Shown here: positions 28,001 through 35,203 of the stretch, piece by piece | Layout: each line of letters begins with the position of its first letter | Position numbering within the stretch: position 1 is the first letter of the stretch | From: an uncultured Selenomonadales bacterium | GTDB lineage: Bacteria; Bacillota; Negativicutes; Selenomonadales; Selenomonadaceae | Assembly (NCBI GenBank): GCA_947165145.1 | Contig: CAMUZG010000011.1 | Location: 1 to 63,019, forward strand | Reading direction: 5' to 3' | DNA length: 63,019 nt | The notes under the pieces: generated by a model | What the model was told of the DNA's origin: nothing | Seen by the model: only the letters and a program-made list of their open reading frames with translations | The model's database searches: none | Program-made: the position numbers and the translations under genes

Positions 28001-28006
28001 TATAAT
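28001..28006 (+). promoter_or_regulatory. -10 element of the sirtuin-macrodomain operon
   Basis: A perfect TATAAT lies 22 bases before the sirtuin ATG, between it and divergent rnj. The -35 region is not recognisable, so activation by a regulator is possible. Confidence 0.5.
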
Positions 28007-28028
28007 TGACTTTAAGGAGGTTTGAATC

Positions 28029-28859
28029 ATGGAACGCGACAAAATTTCCGAGCTGAAAAAAATTCTGCACGACGCAAAAAATATTTTAATCGGTGCGGGC
28101 GCAGGACTGTCGACGGCGGCAGGCTACACCTACGACGGTGAACGTTTCAGAAAATATTTCGCTGACTTCGAACAAGCTTACGGTTTCCACGACATGTACA
28201 GCGGCGGATTTTATCCCTACGACACGCCCGAAGAGTTTTGGGGCTTTTGGTGCCGCAACATCTTTTACAATCGCTACGACATGCCGCCCAACGAAACTTA
28301 TCGGAAACTATTAGAGCTCGTGCGCGACAAAAATTTTTTCGTGCTGACCACGAACGTCGACCACGCATTTCAGCTCAACGGTTGCGACAAGACGCGGCTA
28401 TTTTACACGCAGGGCGATTACGGCTTGTTCCAATGCTCTACGCCGTGCCACAACAAAACCTACGACAATGAGCAGACGATTCGCGCGATGATTGCCGCTC
28501 AAAAAGATATGCGCGTCCCGAAGGAATTGTTTCCACGTTGTCCGAAATGCGGCGAAGTCATGACGCTCAATCTTCGTAGCGACGATAAATTTGTTGAGGA
28601 TTCGGGTTGGCACGCGGCGATTTATCGTTACGAAAAATTTTTGCGGCTCCACGCGGACGGCGATATTGTTCTGCTTGAACTCGGTGTTGGCGGCAACACG
28701 CCTGGCATTATCAAATTTCCTTTTTGGCGGCTCACGGCTCGAAATCCTGCGGCGCGTTACGTCTGCATCAACAAAGGTCAAGCCTTCGTGCCCGACGAGA
28801 TTGCCGCGCAGAGTCTGCTTATCGACGCCGACATCGCGGAGGTTCTCAACGCTTTATGA
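28029..28859 (+). CDS. Macrodomain-linked sirtuin (SirTM family)
   Basis: 276-residue Sir2-fold enzyme. NAD-binding GAGAGLS is at about residues 22-28, with TTNVDHAF at about 113-120. The position of the usual catalytic His is a Gln in TQGDYGLFQC. The zinc site is made by FQCSTPC and FPRCPKCG. That Gln substitution and the coupled macrodomain gene define SirTM proteins, which act as protein ADP-ribosyltransferases rather than deacylases. In the studied operons the target is a lipoylated GcvH-like protein. The stop overlaps the macrodomain start (ATGA). Start ATG behind AAGGAGG. Confidence 0.88.
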   Translation: MERDKISELKKILHDAKNILIGAGAGLSTAAGYTYDGERFRKYFADFEQAYGFHDMYSGGFYPYDTPEEFWGFWCRNIFYNRYDMPPNETYRKLLELVRDKNFFVLTTNVDHAFQLNGCDKTRLFYTQGDYGLFQCSTPCHNKTYDNEQTIRAMIAAQKDMRVPKELFPRCPKCGEVMTLNLRSDDKFVEDSGWHAAIYRYEKFLRLHADGDIVLLELGVGGNTPGIIKFPFWRLTARNPAARYVCINKGQAFVPDEIAAQSLLIDADIAEVLNAL

Positions 28860-29632
28860 ACCGATTGACGCTGATAAAATTTTTGAACGCGAGCCTGTTG
28901 GACGCCATGCCTGGGCTTGAAATCGAACGATTGCCCGACGACGTGACGGCTCAACGAAAACTTTTGCGTGCGCTGATGAACATCTGCCCGCCAATGAATT
29001 TCGACGAAAAATTTTTACGCCTGCAAGATGAATTGTTATCGGTGGAAGTTGCGGAACGTGGCGTCGTCAAGCTCAATGACATTCCGAACGTTGAACGCGG
29101 CATAAAAATTTGGCGCGGCGACATCACGCGGCTTGAAGTCGATGCAATCGTCAACGCGGCGAATGAAAAACTTTTAGGCTGTTTCGTGCCACTACACGGT
29201 TGCATTGATAACGCGATTCATTCGGCGGCGGGACTGCAACTCCGCAACGCGTGCAACGAGATTATGACGGCGCAAGGTCACGATGAGCCGACAGGTTCCG
29301 CGAAAATCACGCCTGCATTCAATCTGCCTAGCAAATTTATTCTGCACACCGTCGGACCGATTATCCCGCCTGAACGTGAGCCGACAGTCGCCGAAGAAAA
29401 TTTACTTGCCGCCTGCTACGAATCGTGCCTTAAACTTGCCGCCGAACGCAATTTGCAAAGCGTCGCCTTCTGTTGCATTTCGACAGGGGAATTTCATTTC
29501 CCGAATCGTCGTGCCGCAGAAATTGCCGTTTCGACCGTGAAAAATTTTTTGGCGTCACACAAGTTTGAAATTGTCTTCAATGTCTTCAAAGCCGTCGACG
29601 AAAAAATTTATCGCGAGATTGTCGCAACGTGA
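28856..29632 (+). CDS. Macrodomain ADP-ribosyl hydrolase of the SirTM operon
   Basis: 258 residues. A helical N-terminal extension of about 85 residues precedes a macrodomain with WRGDITRLEVDAIVNAANEKLLG (about residues 90-112), HGCIDNAIHSAAG, and STGEFHFPNR near the ADP-ribose phosphate loop. The Zn-binding Cys/His pattern of this subclass (CFVPLHGC) is present. It would remove the modification added by the adjacent SirTM. The gcvH-L and lplA2 genes of the extended pathogen operons are absent; the operon ends here and is followed by degenerate DNA. Confidence 0.88.
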   Translation: MNRLTLIKFLNASLLDAMPGLEIERLPDDVTAQRKLLRALMNICPPMNFDEKFLRLQDELLSVEVAERGVVKLNDIPNVERGIKIWRGDITRLEVDAIVNAANEKLLGCFVPLHGCIDNAIHSAAGLQLRNACNEIMTAQGHDEPTGSAKITPAFNLPSKFILHTVGPIIPPEREPTVAEENLLAACYESCLKLAAERNLQSVAFCCISTGEFHFPNRRAAEIAVSTVKNFLASHKFEIVFNVFKAVDEKIYREIVAT

Positions 29633-29658
29633 CGTTAGCACGGGGGCTTCGTTTTGCC

Positions 29659-29687
29659 TTGACAAGGCGTAAAACTTATGCTAAGGT
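29659..29687 (+). promoter_or_regulatory. Promoter of the par-like antitoxin RNA
   Basis: Perfect TTGACA (29659-29664), 17-base spacer, TAAGGT with an upstream TG (extended -10). The predicted start is about 29693. It faces a convergent small peptide frame. Confidence 0.6.
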
Positions 29688-29691
29688 TTGA

Positions 29692-29808
29692 TTGCTTTTA
29701 CAGAAAGCAACTGCATCGAGTGAGGATCGCAGTTCCAACATAATTTTCACCGAACGAAGAACCCCCGCGCAGGATGGTGACCTGCACGGGGGCTTCGTTT
29801 TGCCTAAT
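29692..29808 (+). ncRNA. Par/RNA II-like antitoxin RNA candidate
   Basis: About 115 bases from the promoter to the hairpin terminator. It would fold into GCTTT/AAAGC, then AACTGC/GCAGTT (29709-29734), whose loop displays GAGTGAGGATC. The same 11 bases occur in the same direction at 29933-29943, inside the convergent peptide frame, so the loop is perfectly complementary to that peptide's mRNA. Two convergent transcripts sharing direct repeats and a terminator is the architecture of the pAD1 par (fst) locus. Confidence 0.55.
29751..29808. terminator. Strong bidirectional terminator shared by the par-like RNAs
   Basis: CGAAG and CTTCG ends enclose CCCCCGCGCAGG / CCTGCACGGGGG, giving a stem of more than 15 pairs around ATGGTGA, followed by TTTTGCC. 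A second copy of its 3' half (22 bases, GCACGGGGGCTTCG...) occurs at 29638-29659 without a partner, suggesting an earlier tandem copy. Confidence 0.75.
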
Positions 29809-29858
29809 CGAGTGGTTAATCCGATTGTCTAGGGCAATAAGTCATTTGCTTCTGCCGC

Positions 29859-29954
29859 TTAGCGACGTTTGTTGAGAATGTAGTCGAGGATAAGCCCGCC
29901 GACCACAATCGCAACGACGTCTATCCCGACCTGAGTGAGGATCTTTTCCGCGAC
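29859..29954 (-). pseudogene. Fst-like type I toxin remnant (5' end lost)
   Basis: Minus-strand frame encoding about 31 residues: a hydrophobic segment VVAIVVGGLILDYIL followed by N-K-R-R and stop. The VVGxxLxxxxYxLNKR pattern resembles Fst/Ldr-type toxins, a membrane helix ending in a Trp/Tyr-x-Leu and a basic tail. No ATG, GTG or TTG start with a ribosome site is in frame. The upstream sequence switches to a TetR gene fragment at about 29945, so the 5' end was probably lost in a rearrangement. Family assignment is by eye only. Confidence 0.5.
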
Positions 29955-30727
29955 AAGTACGAATTGATGGCGTGGATTTACAATCAAAAGGTCGAAGCGT
30001 CGCTTAAAAATTTTGGCGTCACTGATTCGTTTGAGGATGTCATTTGCAAGTGGATGGAAATTATTTTGGAGGACGAAGATTTTTATATGAACCTTCGTGA
30101 ACTACTCGCCGCCTGAAGAGGCGGGAGCTTCCTGAATCATCGAGGTTGCGCCGAGGTTGCGTCTTATTTCCTCTCATACAGGCTTTACTTCCCGCAGTCC
30201 CTGCGGTAGATGAATTTCGTATAAGTGCAACTATTCATTGAGTTACGTGTGTCCGGATTTCTGACTTACCACCCGCCTTACGGTCAAGGAGCCTCACGCC
30301 GGCTCTTTCTCGCACAAGCTTACTGTCTTTCGACGCTGTCTCTATTCAGCTGAGGAGACGTTTCCTCCTTTCGTTTGTATTTTATCAGTTGCATTTTTTA
30401 GCGTCAACAAAAAAGCGCGATTCATCCCACCGCTCGGCGGGGGAATTCTCGCACTTTTAGGTTAAAAATGCCGTTGGGCAAAATTCTTTCCGCTACGCCA
30501 CAAACGACCACGCGATTAATCTTCTGACGGACTGGATTAAGGAAAGGCATAACCTTGACGAGTTGTCGCCGACGATTTGTTTTTGTCTGCGCTTTTATAT
30601 GCGGGCGGTCTCGGAGTTTGTCAACGATTGGGCTTTAGGCAAGTGGGAATGCCCGCCGCGAGATATGACAAAGTTTTTTATAGAGGCAATACCACAGCCG
30701 CTCAAACCGCTGCTTTTACAAATCTAA
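29939..30727 (+). pseudogene. TetR-family regulator, HTH lost and body split by an IS remnant
   Basis: Two coding fragments read as one TetR protein. The first (about 29945-30097) gives FRDKYELMAWIYNQ, the stretch right after the TetR recognition helix, then ligand-domain helices to EDEDFYMNLR. The second (about 30480-30727) resumes QNSFRYATNDHAINLL and ends ECPPRDMTKFFIEAI...LLLQI and stop. The helix-turn-helix itself is missing and about 380 bases of IS200/IS605-like DNA separate the halves. It may once have controlled the aldolase operon immediately downstream. It is not functional as it stands. Confidence 0.7.
30098..30477. mobile_element. IS200/IS605-family remnant or non-autonomous derivative
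   Basis: The left end GTGAACTACTCGCCGCC-TGAA-GAGGCGGGAG forms the subterminal hairpin typical of the right end of IS605/tnpB elements read backwards. The other end has CCCACCGCTCGGCGGG followed by GAATTCTCGCAC, again a terminal-hairpin style. Between them the minus strand is structured and has no transposase; it may hold the tail of a tnpB and its guide-RNA (omegaRNA) region. It interrupts the TetR gene with no obvious target duplication, as expected for this family. Exact ends are uncertain by about 10 bases. Confidence 0.55.
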
Positions 30728-30822
30728 CATTTCGTAAAGTCGCTTTATGAATCTGCCACTTTGAAAGTTGAATTCGACGCGCCGCCGTTATACACTAGCA
30801 AAAAATTTTGGAGGCGATATTA

Positions 30823-31614
30823 ATGCCAATGGTCAAAGATTATCTGTACAACAAGTTCAAGCACGGCATCGAGGCGGGCAAGCTTCAATACGGCGTCGGG
30901 CAAGAGACGACTTCGGTCGAGGTCGCGGAAATTCTCGCAACGTCGAATTATGATTGGCTGTTCGTGGACGGCGAACACGGCGGGCACACGGTCACAACGA
31001 TTTTGGATATTGCCAGAGCAATCGCGGCTTACGATATGACACCCGTTGTTAGAATTCCGCAAGCGGGCACGGGCATTATCAAGCAGCTTTTGGACGGAGG
31101 CATTCAAAACATAATCATTCCGAAGGTCGAGACGGGCGAAGAGACCGAAGACATTATGTATTGGGCGAGCTACGCTCCTAGGGGCAATCGCGGCTTCGGA
31201 GCGTCGGCGGTTCGTGCGGGTCGTTTCAATCGTCATCCCGACTACCTTGAACGCAACGTCGATGAGATTTGTATCCTGCCACAGATTGAAAGCGTTCGCG
31301 GCTGGGAAAATTTGGAGGCTATCACGAACACGCCCGGCGTCGGCGCAGTCTTCCTCGGTCCGATTGATTTGGCGGTCGACATGGGGCACGGCATTAACAT
31401 TTTCCACCCCGAAGTTGAAGCGGCTATGGACGACATGATTAAACGCATTCACGCCCTCGGCAAGCCCGTCGGCACAATCGCCCTTACCACTGAACAGGCT
31501 AAACGTTTCGTCGACTTGGGAATAAGCTTTATCGTCCTCGGCGGCGATACTGCCTTTTTGACGACGGCGGCGGACAACACCCTTAACACTTACAAGGAGG
31601 CTATCGAGAAATGA
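30823..31614 (+). CDS. HpcH/HpaI-family aldolase
   Basis: Class II pyruvate aldolase of 263 residues that cleaves or forms a 2-keto-3-deoxy acid. Family motifs in order: [13 protein letters not shown] (about residues 44-56), PVVRIPQ, a metal-binding Glu in [24 protein letters not shown], and [15 protein letters not shown]. The substrate cannot be told (sugar-acid and aromatic-catabolism versions share these motifs). ATG 30823 lies eight bases after GGAGG. Its stop overlaps the next gene as ATGA, so it leads a four-gene redox operon. Confidence 0.87.
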   Translation: MPMVKDYLYNKFKHGIEAGKLQYGVGQETTSVEVAEILATSNYDWLFVDGEHGGHTVTTILDIARAIAAYDMTPVVRIPQAGTGIIKQLLDGGIQNIIIPKVETGEETEDIMYWASYAPRGNRGFGASAVRAGRFNRHPDYLERNVDEICILPQIESVRGWENLEAITNTPGVGAVFLGPIDLAVDMGHGINIFHPEVEAAMDDMIKRIHALGKPVGTIALTTEQAKRFVDLGISFIVLGGDTAFLTTAADNTLNTYKEAIEK

Positions 31615-32171
31615 AAAACGTTGTTATCGTATGCGGGCACCCCAACTTGAAAAATTCCGTCGCGAACAAGACTATTCTTGACGAAATTGCCGCGCAGTGT
31701 CCGCAAGCCGAAATTCGCAAGCTCGACGAACTTTACCCCGATTATCAGTTCGACGTTAAGGCGGAGCAAGCGGCATTGGAGAAAGCGGACGTAATCATTT
31801 TCCAATACCCGATGAACTGGTACGGCGTGCCGGGTCTGCTCAAGCTCTACATTGATAAAGTTATGGAGCACGGCTGGGCTTACGGTTCGCAGGGCACGGC
31901 GTTGACTGGCAAGACGTTCCTTATCTCGTTGACGACGGGCGTTCCCGAAGCTGGCTTTTCGGCTAAAGGTTTCGTCGGGCACACGGTCGAGGAGCTGACC
32001 TTCCCCGTTGCGAAGTTCGCGGAGATGGCTAAGATGGACTGCAAGAAGATTTTCTATAGCTGCGGCATGATGTGCGTCCCTGGAGTCACCACCGACGAGC
32101 AAAAGGCAGCTCTGATTGACAAGGCAAAGAAACACGCGGCGGACGTCGTCGAGTTCTTGAGGGCTTTATAA
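31611..32171 (+). CDS. NAD(P)H:quinone oxidoreductase, flavodoxin-like fold
   Basis: 186 residues of the NQO1/KefF/MdaB family: N-terminal FMN phosphate-site strand [17 protein letters not shown], then [23 protein letters not shown] (about residues 62-84), the family active-site signature, and [11 protein letters not shown]. It would reduce quinones or related electrophiles by two-electron transfer in the cytoplasm. It is translationally coupled to the aldolase upstream and abuts the cupin-ferritin gene with no gap. Confidence 0.85.
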   Translation: MKNVVIVCGHPNLKNSVANKTILDEIAAQCPQAEIRKLDELYPDYQFDVKAEQAALEKADVIIFQYPMNWYGVPGLLKLYIDKVMEHGWAYGSQGTALTGKTFLISLTTGVPEAGFSAKGFVGHTVEELTFPVAKFAEMAKMDCKKIFYSCGMMCVPGVTTDEQKAALIDKAKKHAADVVEFLRAL

Positions 32172-32951
32172 ATGTTTGCGGACATAATCAAGAAGGTTCC
32201 GAGCCGCGACTATGGCATTGACGGTTTGGAGGTTCACGTTGACCACACGTCGACGGGCACGGTTTATTTCGTCAGCGCGGCTAAGGAAGTTGTCTTCCCT
32301 GAACACGCGCACGCCGCCCAGTGGACGATTGTCGTTAGCGGCTCATGCACCTTCACTGCCAATGGTGAGAGCAAAGTTTATTCGGCGGGCGAAACGTATT
32401 TCATTCCGGCGGGCTTGCGTCATCAAATCACATTGCACGCGGGCTATTCCGAGGTTGATTACGTCGATGACCCGCTTGACGGAGAGGAAGAAGGCAAAAC
32501 GGAAAACAAAGTTATCGCAGGCTTGCAGACGATTGTAACGGAGCTTTCTCAGCAGGCGGACGGGCATTTGATTCAGTCGAGAATTTTTGCCGCGCAAGGT
32601 TTGAACAAACTTGCCGAGCAGTACAAGGAACATGCGGCGGAGGAGGGCGGCTACGTCGTAAAATGCATTGACCGCCTTATCGACTTGGGTTGCGAAGTCA
32701 AATTGGAGGCTAAGACTGCCGCGCCCATTTATACCGATGCTATTGAATATCTCAAACACGATTTGCAAGTTTCCAAAGACGGCTTGGCTTGGCTGAAAGA
32801 AGTCGTTGTTGCCGCGCAGGACGATTTTACTACGTTCAAGATTTTGAGTGAGTACTATCAAGACGAGGAAGGCGATATGTATTGGGCGGAGCAACAGCTT
32901 GCACTCGTTGAGATGATTGGCAAACAGAATTGGCTTGCAAAACAGATGTAA
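32172..32951 (+). CDS. Cupin-ferritin-like fusion protein
   Basis: 259 residues in two parts. Residues about 1-100 are a cupin: FPEHAHAAQWTIVVSG and YFIPAGLRHQI supply likely metal-ligand His. Residues about 110-259 are a ferritin-like four-helix segment ending DEEGDMYWAEQQLALVEMIGKQNWL, which closely follows the last helix of bacterioferritin. By eye, the ferroxidase His of the final ExxH is Asp here (DEEGD), and the ExxH of the second helix reads E-E-G-G. The diiron site may therefore be altered or lost. The role is unknown; context suggests redox or metal stress. Its C-terminal ~34 codons recur as a fragment at 34411-34515. Confidence 0.75.
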   Translation: MFADIIKKVPSRDYGIDGLEVHVDHTSTGTVYFVSAAKEVVFPEHAHAAQWTIVVSGSCTFTANGESKVYSAGETYFIPAGLRHQITLHAGYSEVDYVDDPLDGEEEGKTENKVIAGLQTIVTELSQQADGHLIQSRIFAAQGLNKLAEQYKEHAAEEGGYVVKCIDRLIDLGCEVKLEAKTAAPIYTDAIEYLKHDLQVSKDGLAWLKEVVVAAQDDFTTFKILSEYYQDEEGDMYWAEQQLALVEMIGKQNWLAKQM

Positions 32952-32970
32952 CATTTTGGGAGTTGGTATC

Positions 32971-34326
32971 ATGTACGATTTTGATGTCGTGTTTATCGGC
33001 AGCGGGCATTCATGTTGGCACGGAGCATTGACGCTGACGCAGGCAGGCAAAAAAGTTGCACTGGTCGATTTTGATTTGCCCGGCGGCACGTGTACCAACT
33101 ATGGTTGCGACGCAAAAATTTTGCTCGACGGACCTTTTGAATTTGCTGAGGGGCTTGAGCGTTACAACGGACTGTGCGTCGAACAGAATATCAAAATTGA
33201 TTGGCAAAAGTTGATGGCGTACAAGAGAAAAGTTCTTGATCCATTCCCCGAAATATTGGCAGGAATGTTTAAGAATTGGGGCTTTACTTTTATCCGCGAA
33301 AAAGGCAGAATTCTTGACGCTCACACTGTGCAAGCCGGCGAACAAAAAATTTCCGCAGAATACATTGTAATTGGCACCGGTCAGCGTAATGCCCGACTTA
33401 ATATCGAAGGAAAAGAATTTTTGCATGGCAGTCGGGAATTTTTGGATATTGAGGAAATGCCCGAACATTTGATTTGTATCGGTGCAGGAATCATTTCAAT
33501 GGAATTTGCGTCGATGGCTTTGATGCTCGGTAAAAAGGTTACATTTATTGAATTTGCGAATCGTCCACTGCTTGCGTATCCTGAGAAATATGTTACAAAA
33601 GTGGTTGCGAAAATGACTGCGCAAGGTGCGAAATTTTATTGCGGCGAGGCAGTCAACAAAGTAGAAAAAATTTCTGGCGGCTATAAAGTCACAACGAAGT
33701 CCGGCTTAAGCGTTGAAGGAACTTATGTGCTCGATGCCACAGGTCGCGTTGCGAATTATGAGGAACTTGGGCTTGAGAATCTCGGAATTGAAGCAAGTCG
33801 GCGCGGAATCGTTGTAGATGATTACCTGCGTACAAAAGTTAAAAATATTTTCGCAAGCGGTGACGTTATCGATAAAAGAATTCCAAAACTTACTCCGACG
33901 GCAAGCTTTGAGTCCCAATACATTGCCGAGCAGATTCTTGGCAGAAATAATGCTCCGATTTGTTACCCTGTCATTCCGAATCTGGTTTTCACATTACCGA
34001 GAATCGCCCAAGTCGGTGTTACGCTCGACGAAGCTGAAAAATCTCCCGACAAATACCAAATTGTTTCAATTCCCTACGGCGTACAAAATGAATGGGTTGA
34101 CAATCGTGAACTTGACATTGAGATTGATTTTATCGTCGACAGCAAAGGATTTTTGGCAGGCGCGGCGATTTATGGCAGTGAAGCAGGAACTTGGCTTGAT
34201 TTTTTGACTCTGGTTATAAATAAAAAGATTACGGCAGATGAATTGAAGAATATGATTTTCGCATTTCCGACGCAGACTTACATGATTGCAACGTTGCTGA
34301 CAGACGTATTGAAAAAATCCAAATGA
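32971..34326 (+). CDS. FAD-dependent pyridine nucleotide-disulfide oxidoreductase
   Basis: 451-residue flavoprotein of the glutathione reductase/dihydrolipoamide dehydrogenase class. N-terminal FAD loop VVFIGSGHSCWHGA (first position is Gly-x-Gly-x-x-x rather than the full GxGxxG), redox-active GGTCTNYGCDAK (CxxxxC, about residues 37-48), NAD loop CIGAGIISMEFA, and FAD loop NIFASGDV. The C-terminal dimerisation domain is present. The disulfide substrate is unknown. ATG 32971 gives the canonical N-terminus; an upstream in-frame extension overlaps the previous gene and lacks a ribosome site. A terminator follows. Confidence 0.85.
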   Translation: MYDFDVVFIGSGHSCWHGALTLTQAGKKVALVDFDLPGGTCTNYGCDAKILLDGPFEFAEGLERYNGLCVEQNIKIDWQKLMAYKRKVLDPFPEILAGMFKNWGFTFIREKGRILDAHTVQAGEQKISAEYIVIGTGQRNARLNIEGKEFLHGSREFLDIEEMPEHLICIGAGIISMEFASMALMLGKKVTFIEFANRPLLAYPEKYVTKVVAKMTAQGAKFYCGEAVNKVEKISGGYKVTTKSGLSVEGTYVLDATGRVANYEELGLENLGIEASRRGIVVDDYLRTKVKNIFASGDVIDKRIPKLTPTASFESQYIAEQILGRNNAPICYPVIPNLVFTLPRIAQVGVTLDEAEKSPDKYQIVSIPYGVQNEWVDNRELDIEIDFIVDSKGFLAGAAIYGSEAGTWLDFLTLVINKKITADELKNMIFAFPTQTYMIATLLTDVLKKSK

Positions 34327-34346
34327 ATTTCTACGGAACTTTGACA

Positions 34347-34383
34347 AAAAAAGCTGGCGGAAAAAATCGTCAGTTTTTTTGTT
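34347..34383 (+). terminator. Terminator after the disulfide oxidoreductase
   Basis: CTGGCG and CGTCAG form a six-pair stem with one G-U, preceded by A7 and followed by T7. Confidence 0.8.
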
Positions 34384-34410
34384 AAGGAAGTCGGCGAATG
34401 GATACTTTTG

Positions 34411-34515
34411 ATTGAGTATTATCAAGACGAAGAAGGCGATATCTATTGGCTTGAGCAACAGCTTGCACTCGTCGAGATGATTGGTAAACAGAATTGGCTC
34501 GTTCAGCAACTTTAG
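34411..34515 (+). pseudogene. C-terminal fragment of a second cupin-ferritin gene
   Basis: Encodes EYYQDEEGDIYWLEQQL, then a near-identical helix and a stop, matching the last ~34 residues of the gene at 32172-32951. Several substitutions (for example YWLEQ instead of YWAEQ) show it is an old duplicate. No start or upstream part remains. It sits between the terminator and the rubrerythrin gene. Confidence 0.8.
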
Positions 34516-34595
34516 AAAATTATTTTTGACCTGTTGAAAAATTTCCTCATGCAATTTATATTTTAGGCGTAAAATTTTTTAGGAGAGTGGTTTTT

Positions 34596-35135
34596 ATGGC
34601 GGAGAAAAGTTTGCACGGCTTGACGAAAGGCACCGAGCTTGAACCGATTATGGCGGCACTTGCGCAGGGCGAGGCTAACGGCGTCATGATGTATTATGCG
34701 CTGGCACGTTTGGCGACCGAGCAGGGTCTCGACGACGCGGCAAAAATTTTCATCGAATCGGCGAACCAAGAAGCTGTTCACGCGGGATTTTACGCTACGC
34801 TCAATGGTCGTTGCCCGAAAGATTTTTGGAAATTCGTCGCGGGCGTCGCTAAAGCCGAGTACAAAGGCAAAGGCACCGTCAAAGCGTTGGCGGACAAAGT
34901 TCGTGCGGCGGGATTTTCTCAAGCGGCGGACGAGATGGAAATTTTCGCCGAACAGGAATGGCATCACGGCGTTGTCATCGACGAGTTGCTTAAAAAGTAC
35001 GCGCCTAAGACTTCTGAAGCTCCCGCGCAGAAAAAATGGATTTGCGGTGTCTGCGGCTACGAACATGTCGGCGACGCTCCGCCCGAAGTTTGTCCTGTCT
35101 GCGGTCAGCCCGCGTCGAGTTTCGATAAAAAATAG
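34596..35135 (+). CDS. rbr: Rubrerythrin
   Basis: Peroxide-scavenging diiron protein of anaerobes, 179 residues. The N-terminal four-helix ferritin-like domain carries the iron-ligand Glu residues (QGEANGVMMYY, ESANQEAVHAG, EQEWHHG). The C-terminal rubredoxin-like domain has CGVCGYEH and CPVCGQP, which bind one Fe(Cys)4. Electrons for peroxide reduction could come from the NAD(P)H flavoprotein next door. ATG 34596 lies behind AGGAGAG. It is a single gene bounded by terminators. Confidence 0.93.
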   Translation: MAEKSLHGLTKGTELEPIMAALAQGEANGVMMYYALARLATEQGLDDAAKIFIESANQEAVHAGFYATLNGRCPKDFWKFVAGVAKAEYKGKGTVKALADKVRAAGFSQAADEMEIFAEQEWHHGVVIDELLKKYAPKTSEAPAQKKWICGVCGYEHVGDAPPEVCPVCGQPASSFDKK

Positions 35136-35173
35136 CTTCTAGGACGAAACCTAAAAGCTATCAGCTAAAAGCT

Positions 35174-35203
35174 CAATTCCCGTCAACACGGCGGGATTTT
35201 TTT
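35174..35203. terminator. Terminator between convergent rbr and oppF
   Basis: TCCCG/CGGGA stem followed by a run of eight T, just past the rbr stop and adjoining the oppF stop. Confidence 0.7.

Noticed and set aside
28029-28859. Sirtuin as an inactive homologue because the catalytic His is missing.
   Set aside because: The Gln at that position is the normal state in macrodomain-linked SirTM proteins.
29859-30097. Plus-strand frame through 29863-30115 as an intact small gene.
   Set aside because: It has no start codon; its second half is the TetR body and its first half is the antisense of the toxin-like frame.
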